Shown: piece after piece, positions 1 through 8,247 of the stretch
Numbering within the stretch: the stretch's first letter is position 1
Layout of the letters: each line of letters begins with the position of its first letter
NCBI RefSeq assembly: GCF_900890425.1
Contig: NZ_CAAHFG010000001.1
Coordinates: 620,001 to 684,000 of the forward strand
Direction: 5' to 3'
Origin: Pontiella desulfatans
GTDB taxonomy: Bacteria > Verrucomicrobiota > Kiritimatiellia > Kiritimatiellales > Pontiellaceae
Length of the DNA stretch: 64,000 bases
Program-made: the position numbers and the translations under genes
Notes under the pieces: model-generated
Databases searched by the model: none
The model's input: the letters and a program-made list of their open reading frames with translations, nothing else
What the model was told of the DNA's origin: nothing

Positions 1-2
1 CC

Positions 3-671
3 GATGCCAACGGCGCGAACCAGACCCTGGCCACCTTTGCCGGAAACCAACTCACCAATCTCAGCGTTCGCATGGTGCTCGATCTCGATAGCCGGGGTGC
101 GGCCGGTTCTCTCAAGCTCTTCTACACACCGAATGGCGGCGGCGAAATGGCGGGCACGGTGGCCGGCATGCTGCACCCCTTGTTCCGGATCGACCTGCTG
201 CGCTATGCCGTGCAGACCACCAACGGCGGAACGGCCTGGGCGCTTGGCGATGCGGCCATCACCGACAACCTCGTGTTCTCGTTGCTGACGGCCACCGCGA
301 CACCCGCATCGCTCTATGAAGATTGGCTGGCGGACTATCCTTCCGTTGGAAGCACCAACATCGAAGACAATCTTCTTTTCTATGCCTTCGGCGCCAATCC
401 AACCAATCCGGCAACCACCGGCAACTGGCCGGAATACCAGGTCGTTGAGGGCGGGCTGGAGTATGTCCACTACGAGCGCAACGATGCCGAGGCGCGCGGT
501 CTTGGCTATGTTGTCGAAACCACCGGCGACCTTTCCGGTTCCTGGACAAACGGCGGCTTCGTCTTCGTGGGTGCGGGCGGATCCGGTGCCGCGTTCAATG
601 TTGTCACGAATCGGCTGCCGGTCGCAGCCGGCGCCGGCTTCATTCGCGTGAATGTCGAATACAACCCTTGA
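3..671 (+). CDS. Secreted modular protein, C-terminal part only (5' end outside window)
   Basis: The frame is open from the first bases, so the gene begins upstream; 222 residues are visible, ending at a TGA at 669-671. The last ~120 residues form a module also found at the C terminus of the gene at 57378 and begun at the very end of the window: a 'NLLFYAFGANP' segment, then 'LGYVVETTGDLSGSW', closing with 'FIRVNVEYNP'. Modules of this kind close many large secreted proteins of Verrucomicrobia/Kiritimatiellota; their function is not known to me. The upstream part (residues 1-95) is beta-rich, has no catalytic motif and could be the end of a carbohydrate-binding or LamG-like domain. No PEP-CTERM or LPXTG signal is present. 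The next gene starts 26 bp downstream. Confidence 0.75.
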   Translation, partial: DANGANQTLATFAGNQLTNLSVRMVLDLDSRGAAGSLKLFYTPNGGGEMAGTVAGMLHPLFRIDLLRYAVQTTNGGTAWALGDAAITDNLVFSLLTATATPASLYEDWLADYPSVGSTNIEDNLLFYAFGANPTNPATTGNWPEYQVVEGGLEYVHYERNDAEARGLGYVVETTGDLSGSWTNGGFVFVGAGGSGAAFNVVTNRLPVAAGAGFIRVNVEYNP

Positions 672-697
672 TTTCAATAGAGAACAGGAGAAAAGCA

Positions 698-1504
698 ATG
701 AAGAGAAATACCGTGTTGTTGATGAGTGCCGCCATGGGGGCGCAGTGCGCAATGGCATCCATTACCACAACCTATTCAAACCTCGGCAACATGTCCGCAA
801 GCGTTGGGGCATTAACCAATGCGCTGACCGTTGCGGCGGGCGATGTGGTTGTGATGGTGGGTGCAACCAACAAAAAGAAAAGCGTGAACAAGCTCACCTT
901 CACCTCATCGGCGGGTACGTTCGTGGATCTGGATACGGCCACCCAGCTGGCCAACGATGCCAACCCAAACTCCTACCTGAGCTACTTGGTCATCGATACG
1001 GCCGGCACCTACGACTTTATCGGAACCACCGATGTGCTGGGCATGACCGCGACGGTGGGGGCCTACAAGCTGTCGGCCGACAGTGGCCTGATCGAACTCG
1101 CGGCCTACAATGCGAAAAGCTACAACATGGCGGTCGGAGAGTCGCGGTCGATCACCAATTTCATGGGGTGGGGGTCCAACGCCAATGCGGGCGACTACGA
1201 CGGAATTGCAACCATCGGTGTTGGCTCCTCGCTGCGGGGAACGATTTCCAATACCGATTCGGTCGGCGGCTTTTTCCTGGACATCGATAAATCCGGCAAG
1301 CGTCTTGCCGGATATTCCGACCGCTCCGGCGAGGTCAACGTCAAGCATATCTGGGACATCACCAACGCCGATGCGGCCAATGCCGAGAGCGGGGGGATTT
1401 CCGGCGCGGCCTTCGCCGAGGTGATTCCGGAACCGGCAACCCTGGGATTCGTCGTTCTGAGCGGCGCGGCCATTCTGTTTATTCGCCGCCGGTTCATGGT
1501 TTAG
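698..1504 (+). CDS. PEP-CTERM sorted exported protein
   Basis: 268 residues from the ATG at 698, chosen because AGGAG lies just upstream and the peptide then starts as a signal sequence (MKRNTVLLMSAAMGAQCAMA). A longer frame begins at 668 but adds a non-signal extension. The C terminus carries a PEP-CTERM anchor: 'VIPEPATLGFVVLSGAAILF' followed by the basic tail IRRRFMV. In known PEP-CTERM systems the Pro-Glu-Pro motif, hydrophobic helix and arginine cluster are processed by exosortase on the way to the cell surface. The central part is Ala/Gly/Thr-rich, predicted beta, with no recognisable enzyme motif, so the role is unknown. No exosortase gene is in the window. Confidence 0.85.
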   Translation: MKRNTVLLMSAAMGAQCAMASITTTYSNLGNMSASVGALTNALTVAAGDVVVMVGATNKKKSVNKLTFTSSAGTFVDLDTATQLANDANPNSYLSYLVIDTAGTYDFIGTTDVLGMTATVGAYKLSADSGLIELAAYNAKSYNMAVGESRSITNFMGWGSNANAGDYDGIATIGVGSSLRGTISNTDSVGGFFLDIDKSGKRLAGYSDRSGEVNVKHIWDITNADAANAESGGISGAAFAEVIPEPATLGFVVLSGAAILFIRRRFMV

Positions 1505-1507
1505 GCG

Positions 1508-1984
1508 TTACGGCGTGCGCGCGAGCTGAAGCGCCAATTGAACGGCTTGCTTTGCCGATTCGGCAACGTGGATGCCGGGGTCGGGGTGGCCTTCGCGGGA
1601 GACCGTCCAGGTGTGGAGCCCGACGACGGGGACTTTGAGGCGCAGGGCGAAGGCGATTTCGGAGAGGGTGCCGTAGGCGCCGTGGACGGCGATGACGGCA
1701 TCGCAGGAGCGAACGAGCAGGGCGTTGCGGTAGGCCCCGAGGTCGGTGGGGATGCCGATGTCGATGAATTCGTTGGCCGTGGTTTTGTCGGTGCCGGGCA
1801 GGATGCCGACGGTCTGGCCTCCGGCGGACTTGGCCCCTTCGGCGGCGGCGCGCATCATGCCGTCGAGCCCGCCGCAAAAGAGGATGGCCCCGGCTTTCGC
1901 GATTTCCTGGCCGACCTCCACGCCCAGCCGGTATTGCTCTTCGGTGGTCGTGTGCGGCCCCAGCACTCCAAGGTGAATTTTCAT
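1508..1984 (-). CDS. LOG/TIGR00725-like Rossmann-fold protein
   Basis: 158 residues on the minus strand, convergent with the PEP-CTERM gene (3 bp gap) and divergent from rlmN. The sequence starts MKIHLGVLGPHTTTEEQY and carries the family signatures 'GGLDGMMRAAAEGAKSAGG' and 'HGAYGTLSEIAFAL', the latter in the place of the PGGxGTxxE loop of the LOG/lysine-decarboxylase-like SLOG superfamily. The variant HGAYGTLSE and the length fit the TIGR00725 branch more than cytokinin-activating LOG enzymes. Members bind nucleotides or nucleotide-derived ligands, but the substrate here cannot be told from sequence. It is the only minus-strand gene I support in the window. Confidence 0.8.
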   Translation of the reverse strand: MKIHLGVLGPHTTTEEQYRLGVEVGQEIAKAGAILFCGGLDGMMRAAAEGAKSAGGQTVGILPGTDKTTANEFIDIGIPTDLGAYRNALLVRSCDAVIAVHGAYGTLSEIAFALRLKVPVVGLHTWTVSREGHPDPGIHVAESAKQAVQLALQLARTP

Positions 1985-1999
1985 AAAACGCAGTTTATT

Positions 2000-2025
2000 G
2001 TTTCAAGTTTCAGGTTTCAAGTTTC
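2000..2025. repeat. Direct repeat GTTTCAAGTTTC x2 in the divergent spacer
   Basis: Two exact 12-bp copies of GTTTCAAGTTTC (2000-2011 and 2014-2025), 14 bp apart, sit in the 69-bp spacer between the LOG-like gene and rlmN. They could be a regulator site or one copy of a dispersed low-complexity intergenic repeat. A genome-wide search would tell. Confidence 0.6.
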
Positions 2026-2053
2026 CTTCGTTTCTGCCTTACTCCGCCGCGTT

Positions 2054-3109
2054 ATGGAAACAGGCGAAAAACAATTCATCCACGGCATCTTTCTTTCCGA
2101 GCTGGAGGAGTGGATCGTGGCGGCGGGCGAGAAAAAGTTCCGCGCGAAGCAGATCTGGCAGTGGCTCTACCACCACGAGGTGCAGGGCTGGGGCGAAATG
2201 AAGAACATTCCGCAGGCGTTGCGCGACAGGCTGGAGGCCGCCTTTGTCTTCCAGGCCTTGGAAAAGGTGGAGGTGCAGGAGTCGAGCACCGGCACCCGCA
2301 AGATCTTGAGCCGGCTGGTGGATGGCGAGCTGATCGAGGAGGTGCTCATTCCCGCGCCCGACCGCCGCACGGTTTGCGTGTCGAGCCAGGTGGGTTGCAT
2401 GTTTGGCTGCGCCTTTTGCGCCAGCGGGCAGCTGGGCGTGAAGCGCAACCTGAAGGCCGGCGAGATCGTCGGCGAGGCGCTGGCCGCCCAGCGCGAATAT
2501 GGCGACCGCATCACCAACCTGGTTTTCATGGGGATCGGCGAGCCGTTCGATAACTACGACGAAGTCATGCGGGCCGTCCGCATCCTCAACGATCCCGACG
2601 GCTTCTGCCTGGGTGCGCGCCGCATCACCATCAGCACCTGCGGGGTGGTGCCGGGCATCCAGCGGCTGGAAAACGAGGGCTTGCAGGTGGAGCTCTCGGT
2701 TTCGTTGCATGCGCCATCGGAAACGGTTCGCGATTCGCTCATGCCGGTGAACCAGTCGTGGCCGCTCGAGGAACTCATGGAGGTTTGCCGCCTCTATACC
2801 CGGAACACCAAGCGCATCATCACCTTCGAATACACCATGATCCGCGATGTGAACGACTCGCAAGAGGACTGCCGCGAGCTGATCGGATTGCTCACGAAAT
2901 TCCCGTGCCGCGTGAACCTGATCCCGCTCAGCGAGATCGAGGAATACGAAGGAAAAACCTCCGCGCGGGAAACGGTTGAGTATTTCATCAAGCAACTCGA
3001 ACGGGCCGGCATCAATACCACCGTCCGCTGGTCGAAGGGCGTGGATGTCAACGCCGCATGCGGCCAGCTGCGCAGTAAATCGATGGGAAAGAGTTTGCGG
3101 GATTCGTAG
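2054..3109 (+). CDS. rlmN: Dual-specificity 23S rRNA/tRNA methyltransferase RlmN
   Basis: 351 residues; radical-SAM enzyme that methylates C2 of an adenosine in 23S rRNA (and in tRNA in some bacteria). The ATG at 2054 is chosen because the protein then begins METGEKQFIHGIFLSELEEW, the usual RlmN start; the open frame upstream reaches 1538 but overlaps the opposing LOG-like gene. The radical-SAM cluster motif CxxxCxxC is C115-MFG-C119-AF-C122. C108 (VCVSSQVGC) and C336 (AACGQL) match the two extra cysteines used in the ping-pong methyl transfer. GEPFDNYDEV is the SAM-binding 'GxGEP' region. Length and all key residues are intact. Confidence 0.97.
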   Translation: METGEKQFIHGIFLSELEEWIVAAGEKKFRAKQIWQWLYHHEVQGWGEMKNIPQALRDRLEAAFVFQALEKVEVQESSTGTRKILSRLVDGELIEEVLIPAPDRRTVCVSSQVGCMFGCAFCASGQLGVKRNLKAGEIVGEALAAQREYGDRITNLVFMGIGEPFDNYDEVMRAVRILNDPDGFCLGARRITISTCGVVPGIQRLENEGLQVELSVSLHAPSETVRDSLMPVNQSWPLEELMEVCRLYTRNTKRIITFEYTMIRDVNDSQEDCRELIGLLTKFPCRVNLIPLSEIEEYEGKTSARETVEYFIKQLERAGINTTVRWSKGVDVNAACGQLRSKSMGKSLRDS

Positions 3110-3147
3110 ACCTTGCGCCTGGAATTTCATACCTTGTTCGCGTGGTT

Positions 3148-4917
3148 ATGAGATGGCTCCTCCATAGAATCGTTGTCGCGGCGTGCGTGCTGGCATGCGC
3201 CGGATGCGCTTCCATGAAAACGGACGACGAAGGGATCGTCTACAAGGTCAAGATCAAGGGGGCCAAGGACGGCACGGTGAAGAAGGCCATCAAGGAAACC
3301 GCCATGACCGTCACGATGCGCAGGCGTCCTCCTTCGACCGTCGGCCAGTTGCGCCACCGCATGGAAAAGGATATTACCCGCATCGAAACCATCCTCGAAT
3401 CGCGCGGCTACTATGACGGCAAGGTGACGATGGATCTCGATGTGGAGGAGAGTCCGCCACGCGTCTACATCCGGGTGGACCAAGGCGAGCAATACCGCTT
3501 CCGCAACGTCGAGTTGCGTTTTTCGGGGGAACCGGACGAACTGTTGCAGAAGATCAAGCCAATGGTGCGCCGGAAAAACCGGGTGGTGGCGGCCAACGTG
3601 TTCGGGGAGCAGCAGCGCATCCTGGATTTGATGAAGCGCCGGGGCTACCCGTTCCCCAAGCTGGCGCGGCGCACCATCGCGGTGGATCGTGAAAACAAAA
3701 AGGTCGATCTGTTGCTGGAGTTCGATCCCGGCCTGCTGGCCTATTTCGGCCCGGTGGTGGTTGAGGGGTTGGAAAGCCTGGAACCCAAATATATCCACCG
3801 CCAGGTTCCCTGGCGGGAGGGGCGCCGCTACGACGACAAGGATGTCCACGATTTCGAAACCAAGCTGCTCGGTAGCGGCTTGTTCGGTTCGGCGCGCGTT
3901 TCCCCGCAACAGCCCTCCGCCGAGACCAATGCCATTCCCATCCGGGTGGCCGTGAACGAGCGCGACCAACGAACCATCCGGCTGGGCGTGAACTATTCCG
4001 ATATCGGCCCTGGCGGCCGGATCTATTGGGAGCACCGCAATGTCTTTGGCGGCGGCGAGCGGCTGGAATCGTCCCTGGGCTGGAACCCCATCGAGACCGA
4101 GCTGGAAGGCAAGCTGACCCGTTCCGGCTTTCTCGATGCCAACCAGTCGTTGGTTCTGGATATCACGGCAACCATCGAAACCCCGGATGCCTACGATGCC
4201 GAAAAGGTTCGCGCCGGCGGCATGGTGCTGCGCGATTTCACCGCCAAGATCCAGGGCGGTCTTGGCCTGGGATACTCGTTCTCCAAGGTGGAGCAGTTCG
4301 ACTTGGTTGATCGCTATGCCTACGTGCTCTTTCCCTTGCAGGCGGTGTTCGACTATCGCGACGACCGGCTGAACCCCATGCGCGGCCACCAGCTGTTCGG
4401 CCGGTCAACCTGGTTCGAGGACACCCATGGGAACGACTCGTTCCTCAAGACCTATCTCGAGGGCCGCGACTACTTCCTGCTCTGGGACAAATACCGCCTG
4501 TCGAGCGCGCTGCGCCTAACCCTCGGAAGCATCGATGGCGGAGCGATTGATTCGGTGCCGGCCGACGAACGCTACTATGCCGGCGGCGGCGGCTCCATCC
4601 GCGGCTACGAATACCAGGCGGTCGGTCCCAAGCTGGACGGCACCCCGACCGGCGGCGACAAGCTGCTGGAGTTTTCGGCGGAGCTGCGCATGCAGCCCGG
4701 CAACCGGTTGGGCTATGTGGTCTTCATCGACGGCGGCACGGTCTACAACGATCTGCTGCACGACGAAAACCGGTCGTTGCGCTACGGTGCCGGAATCGGC
4801 TTGCGCTGGTTCACCACCATCGGCCCCTTGCGCGCCGACATGGCCTATCCGCTCAATGCCGACGATTCGCAGGTTGAACGCGTACAGTTCTACATTAGTT
4901 TGGGGCAGGCCTTTTAG
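3148..4917 (+). CDS. tamA: TamA/BamA-family (Omp85) outer-membrane assembly protein with a lipobox
   Basis: About 589 residues. After an N-terminal export signal come POTRA-like domains (roughly residues 35-280) and a C-terminal Omp85 16-strand barrel ending 'QFYISLGQAF'. The conserved barrel motif is present as 'GGGGSIRGYEY', the loop-6 VRGF/Y-type signature. Size and the adjacent tamB-like gene argue for TamA rather than BamA. Unusually, the signal peptide ends VLACAGCAS, a lipobox, so the mature protein would start with a lipidated cysteine. Starts at GTG 3142 or ATG 3148 are both possible; neither has a strong Shine-Dalgarno. Predicted job with its neighbour: insertion of outer-membrane proteins or envelope lipid transport. 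Confidence 0.85.
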   Translation: MRWLLHRIVVAACVLACAGCASMKTDDEGIVYKVKIKGAKDGTVKKAIKETAMTVTMRRRPPSTVGQLRHRMEKDITRIETILESRGYYDGKVTMDLDVEESPPRVYIRVDQGEQYRFRNVELRFSGEPDELLQKIKPMVRRKNRVVAANVFGEQQRILDLMKRRGYPFPKLARRTIAVDRENKKVDLLLEFDPGLLAYFGPVVVEGLESLEPKYIHRQVPWREGRRYDDKDVHDFETKLLGSGLFGSARVSPQQPSAETNAIPIRVAVNERDQRTIRLGVNYSDIGPGGRIYWEHRNVFGGGERLESSLGWNPIETELEGKLTRSGFLDANQSLVLDITATIETPDAYDAEKVRAGGMVLRDFTAKIQGGLGLGYSFSKVEQFDLVDRYAYVLFPLQAVFDYRDDRLNPMRGHQLFGRSTWFEDTHGNDSFLKTYLEGRDYFLLWDKYRLSSALRLTLGSIDGGAIDSVPADERYYAGGGGSIRGYEYQAVGPKLDGTPTGGDKLLEFSAELRMQPGNRLGYVVFIDGGTVYNDLLHDENRSLRYGAGIGLRWFTTIGPLRADMAYPLNADDSQVERVQFYISLGQAF

Positions 4918-4959
4918 AATGACGAATAACGAACAGGGAATGTCGAATTCCGAAGTGCG
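4918..4959. repeat. ACGAA/TCGAA-rich low-complexity spacer
   Basis: The 42 bp between the tamA- and tamB-like genes consist largely of repeats of (A/T)CGAA/CCGAA words (ACGAATAACGAA, then GTCGAATTCCGAAG). This is unlike the flanking coding DNA and resembles a dispersed intergenic repeat. No function is evident. Confidence 0.35.
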
Positions 4960-7602
4960 ATGAAGAAACGAATATCCAGGCTATTGAAGCTGTTGCTGCT
5001 TCTGGCGTTGTTGCCGGTGCTCCTGTTCGCCTTGATCCAGACGCCGCCGGGCAAGACGGCGGTGGCCTCTGCGTTGTCGAAGCTGTTGAGTTCGCCGGAT
5101 CATCTGGATGTCCGGATCGGGGGGATCACCGGATGGATCCCCGGCGATCTGAACATCGCCGAATTCGAAATCGGCGATGGGCACGGGGTGTGGCTTTCCG
5201 CCCGCAACCTGCATTGCCGCTGGATGATCCGCGAGCTGCTGGACGAGCGCATCCGGTTTGCCCGGCTCGGGGCGGAGGAAATCGTGCTGCACCGGTTCCC
5301 TAAATCCGGTGGCCGCCCGGTGGCCGGGCCGCGGGAACGAACCGAGTTCCAGCCGTATGAAATGCATTTGGACGGGCTCAATATCAAGCGCTTCAGGCTG
5401 GAACGCGGCGTGGCCGGAATTCCATTGGAATACACCGTGCACTCCGGAGGCATTGCCTATCTTTCTTCGGGCCGGTTGAATGGTGAGCTGATGGTCGGTG
5501 GCGATGCCGAAGGGCGGGTGGAACTCGATGCCCTGCTGACCGGATGTGCGGAGGACAACCTGGGGATCAAGGTTGCGCTGCAGCAGATGTCGAATCCAAC
5601 CTTTGGGCTCGATGGATTGTCGGGACAGGGCTCGGCCACCATCAATGCACAAGGTGTCGAGGCGCGGATTGAGGCCGATGTGGGCGAGGCCGGCCGGCTC
5701 GGGCGAATCTCGACGATGCTGCAGTTTGCCGGCAGCAACTTGCGCCTCCGGCAGTTTGAATTCATCCATACGGACTATTCCGCCATCGGCGAGCTGGCGC
5801 TGGCGTTCTCGCCCGGGCTGATCGATGTGTCGCTCGATTCCTCGTTCACCGATGCCAGCACCAACCACTACGGAATCCACGGCCTGGTTGCGGTTTCGAC
5901 GAGCAACGGAACCTGGGGGGTGGATGTTGGAACGCTGGAAATCGAGGGGTGGAATGCCGTGGCCTTTACCTTGGCCGGCACCGTGGATCCGGAACAGGTC
6001 TCGCTAAGTGGCGCCTTGAAGGAGTTCGATGTTGCCCTGCTGCCGATCGCCGGTAGCTCCAACTTTACCGGAACGGTGCGGGGCGATATTTCGGTGACGG
6101 GATCGTTGGCAGATCCCTCCGTCGTTGCCGGCGTGCGGGTGGAGGGATTTTCCAGTGCGCAGGAGGCGCTCGATGAACTTCCGGAGCTCGACTTCGGCAT
6201 CAACGCCGGTGTGAAGGATGGCCGGCTGTTCGCTGACACCACGTTGACGAACTATGCCAGCGGGCACTTTGCCGCAAGCGCTGCCATTCCGTGTGGTTTT
6301 TCCATTGCGCCGTTCCACTTCAAACCATCCCTCCGCGCGGCCGACGCCCGCGTGGAAGCCGACCTGGATCTGGGCATCTTTAACCAGCTGGCCATGTTCC
6401 AGAACCAGTTGATCGGGGGATTGCTCACCACCGAAATAACCTATTCCAACCAGACGCCCAATGGATATCTCTGGATCGCGGATGGCCGCTACGAGCACTA
6501 TGACTGGGGCATCCTTTTCCGCGATTTCGATGCCGGCTTCAATGCTGTTCCGGGGGGCTTCGAGGTTGGCCATGCCATCGCCACCGACGGGGCCTCGGGG
6601 GCGGTTGGAATGGAAGGCGGTCTGGGCAAGGGAGGGCTTGATCTGCAGTTGGTGTTCGATGGTGCGAACATTATCCGGCGCGACGAAATCGAGGCAAAGG
6701 TCTCCGGCCTGCTTAAGGTGGAGGGCAGTCCGTTCCATCCGGATATCAGCGGGACGCTCGTTATCGACCGCGCCGAAATCCTGCTCGACAACATTCCTTC
6801 CGCACCTCCGCCGGTTCTAACCAATTTGGAGGAGCAACCGACCAATGCCGTGGCCGTGGCCGGGCAAAAGGTGCGGAAGCCGCCTCCGGTTGGGTTGGAT
6901 GTGCGCGTCGAGCTCCCCCAGGTGTTCGTGAATGCATCCATGATCGAGACGCTGCTGGTGGGCAACCTGCTCATCACCGATACCCCGCGCGGGGTTTCCG
7001 TGAAGGGCAAGATCGAGCCCCGCCGCGGATTCGTGAACTTTATCGGCAAGAAGTTCCGTTTCACCGATGGCGACATTGTGTTTGACGGGGCGGTGCCGAC
7101 GGAGGCCATCCTCGACAACCTGACATCGGAATATTCCCGCCGCGATGTAACCGCGCGCCTGGTGCTCAATGGCCGGGCGAACGATCCTCGTTTCAGGCTG
7201 GAGTCGACGCCCGCCATGCCGGAGGACGAAGTGCTCTCCCACGTGCTTTTCAATCGCGATACCAGCTCGATCTCGCCCTACCAGGCCTATCAGATCGCCG
7301 CCGCCGCACGGCAGCTTTCCGGGGGCTTGAATGGCCCGGGCTTCATGTACCAGGTGCGCCAGGCCGTGGGGGTCGATACCCTCGAGTGGCGCGAATCCGA
7401 AGTCGCCGGGGAGGCCTCCGAGGTGGTGGCCGGAAAATATATCTCCTCCGGCCTCTATGTCGAAGTCAGCCGGTCGCTCGACGCCCGCGGACAGACCGAC
7501 CTCATGGCTGAATTCGAGGTGACCCGCCACTTTTCCCTGGAAACCTACACCGGCCCCAAGATGCGCCCCGGAATCGGCGCCAACTGGCGGTACGACTACT
7601 AA
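4960..7602 (+). CDS. tamB: TamB-like translocation and assembly protein (AsmA/DUF490 family)
   Basis: 880 residues beginning MKKRISRLLKLLLLLALLPVLLFALIQ, a single N-terminal membrane anchor, followed by a long repetitive beta-rich body and a C-terminal TamB (DUF490) domain from about residue 640. That domain holds 'KGKIEPRRGFVNFIGKKF', 'MPEDEVLSHVLFNRD' and 'ISSGLYVEVSRSL', ending GIGANWRYDY. TamB proteins form periplasm-spanning hydrophobic grooves that work with an Omp85 partner, here the gene 42 bp upstream. At 880 residues it is shorter than the ~1260 of E. coli TamB. A hairpin follows the stop. Confidence 0.9.
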   Translation: MKKRISRLLKLLLLLALLPVLLFALIQTPPGKTAVASALSKLLSSPDHLDVRIGGITGWIPGDLNIAEFEIGDGHGVWLSARNLHCRWMIRELLDERIRFARLGAEEIVLHRFPKSGGRPVAGPRERTEFQPYEMHLDGLNIKRFRLERGVAGIPLEYTVHSGGIAYLSSGRLNGELMVGGDAEGRVELDALLTGCAEDNLGIKVALQQMSNPTFGLDGLSGQGSATINAQGVEARIEADVGEAGRLGRISTMLQFAGSNLRLRQFEFIHTDYSAIGELALAFSPGLIDVSLDSSFTDASTNHYGIHGLVAVSTSNGTWGVDVGTLEIEGWNAVAFTLAGTVDPEQVSLSGALKEFDVALLPIAGSSNFTGTVRGDISVTGSLADPSVVAGVRVEGFSSAQEALDELPELDFGINAGVKDGRLFADTTLTNYASGHFAASAAIPCGFSIAPFHFKPSLRAADARVEADLDLGIFNQLAMFQNQLIGGLLTTEITYSNQTPNGYLWIADGRYEHYDWGILFRDFDAGFNAVPGGFEVGHAIATDGASGAVGMEGGLGKGGLDLQLVFDGANIIRRDEIEAKVSGLLKVEGSPFHPDISGTLVIDRAEILLDNIPSAPPPVLTNLEEQPTNAVAVAGQKVRKPPPVGLDVRVELPQVFVNASMIETLLVGNLLITDTPRGVSVKGKIEPRRGFVNFIGKKFRFTDGDIVFDGAVPTEAILDNLTSEYSRRDVTARLVLNGRANDPRFRLESTPAMPEDEVLSHVLFNRDTSSISPYQAYQIAAAARQLSGGLNGPGFMYQVRQAVGVDTLEWRESEVAGEASEVVAGKYISSGLYVEVSRSLDARGQTDLMAEFEVTRHFSLETYTGPKMRPGIGANWRYDY

Positions 7603-7608
7603 TCCGGG

Positions 7609-7646
7609 GCCACGCATCTCGCCACGGCCGTCGTGAGATGTGTGGC
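7609..7646 (+). terminator. Hairpin terminator of the tamAB-like operon
   Basis: GCCACGCATCTC (7609-7620) pairs with GAGATGTGTGGC (7635-7646), a 12-bp stem with one G-U pair. The following T-tract is short (GTTTTGG), so termination may be partly factor-dependent. Confidence 0.55.
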
Positions 7647-7718
7647 GTCGGTTTTGGCTTCTCGGGGCTTTCCCTTGGCTTCTCCCTAAAACCCTTACAG
7701 GTTTTTCCAACAATCGAC

Positions 7719-7751
7719 TTGACGGGTAAGGGGATCATCTTTATAGATGAT
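7719..7751 (+). promoter_or_regulatory. Promoter with inverted-repeat operator upstream of the Rrf2 gene
   Basis: A -35 box TTGACG (7719-7724) and a -10 box TATAGA (7742-7747) are spaced by exactly 17 bp. A perfect inverted repeat ATCATCT-TTAT-AGATGAT (7734-7751) covers the end of the spacer and the whole -10 box, so a protein bound there would block RNA polymerase. The nearest candidate is the Rrf2 protein encoded 42 bp downstream, giving autorepression and control of cysK. Confidence 0.75.
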
Positions 7752-7793
7752 AAAAGCTATAAACAATTCACAGTTTAACAGGAGAAAAAAAGC

Positions 7794-8231
7794 ATGAAAC
7801 TCTCGACCAAAGGACGCTACGCCACCCGCATCCTGCTGTGCATTTCCCGGCTTCAGGGAGACCAGCCCGTGCCGAAGAAGCGTATTTCCGAGCAGGAAGG
7901 CATTTCCACCGACTACATCGAGCAGATCATTGTTCCGCTGAAAAACGCCGGACTGGTGAACAGTGTGCGCGGTCTGCGCGGCGGTTTCCGCTTGGCCAAG
8001 GACCCGGCCGACATCACCGTCTACGACATTCTTTCCGCTTCGGAAGGGGATATAAATCTGGTGGGTTGCCTTGCGGAAGGCTGTAGCAATTCCGACAGTT
8101 GCGTGGTTCAGCGCGTTTGGCAGGGCGCCAGCGACCAGCTTCGGGTTTACTTCTCGAAGATCACCCTGCAGGAGCTGCACGACGACTATGTGAAACGCAC
8201 CGCAAACCAACCGATCAATTTCAGTATTTAA
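7794..8231 (+). CDS. Rrf2/IscR-type transcriptional regulator, Fe-S cluster type
   Basis: 145 residues starting [15 protein letters not shown], the classic Rrf2 winged-helix start, with CAGGAG upstream. The recognition-helix and wing region reads '[19 protein letters not shown]'. Three cysteines, C92, C97 and C103 ([13 protein letters not shown]), match the cluster-binding cysteines of IscR, with C-x4-C-x5-C spacing instead of x5/x5. So this is probably a [2Fe-2S]- or redox-sensing member rather than the cysteine-less CymR type. It is 16 bp upstream of cysK and probably co-transcribed, which suggests control of cysteine synthesis or Fe-S supply. The operator candidate is described at its promoter. 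Confidence 0.9.
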   Translation: MKLSTKGRYATRILLCISRLQGDQPVPKKRISEQEGISTDYIEQIIVPLKNAGLVNSVRGLRGGFRLAKDPADITVYDILSASEGDINLVGCLAEGCSNSDSCVVQRVWQGASDQLRVYFSKITLQELHDDYVKRTANQPINFSI

Positions 8232-8247
8232 TAACAGGAGATATGCC

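Noticed and set aside
1538..2053. N-terminal extension of the rlmN frame
   Set aside because: Gly/Asp-rich antisense of the LOG-like gene; RlmN's canonical start is at 2054.
3127..4389. 420-residue minus-strand ORF opposite the tamA-like gene
   Set aside because: Shadow frame of an Omp85 gene with clear motifs; no plausible start site or domain.
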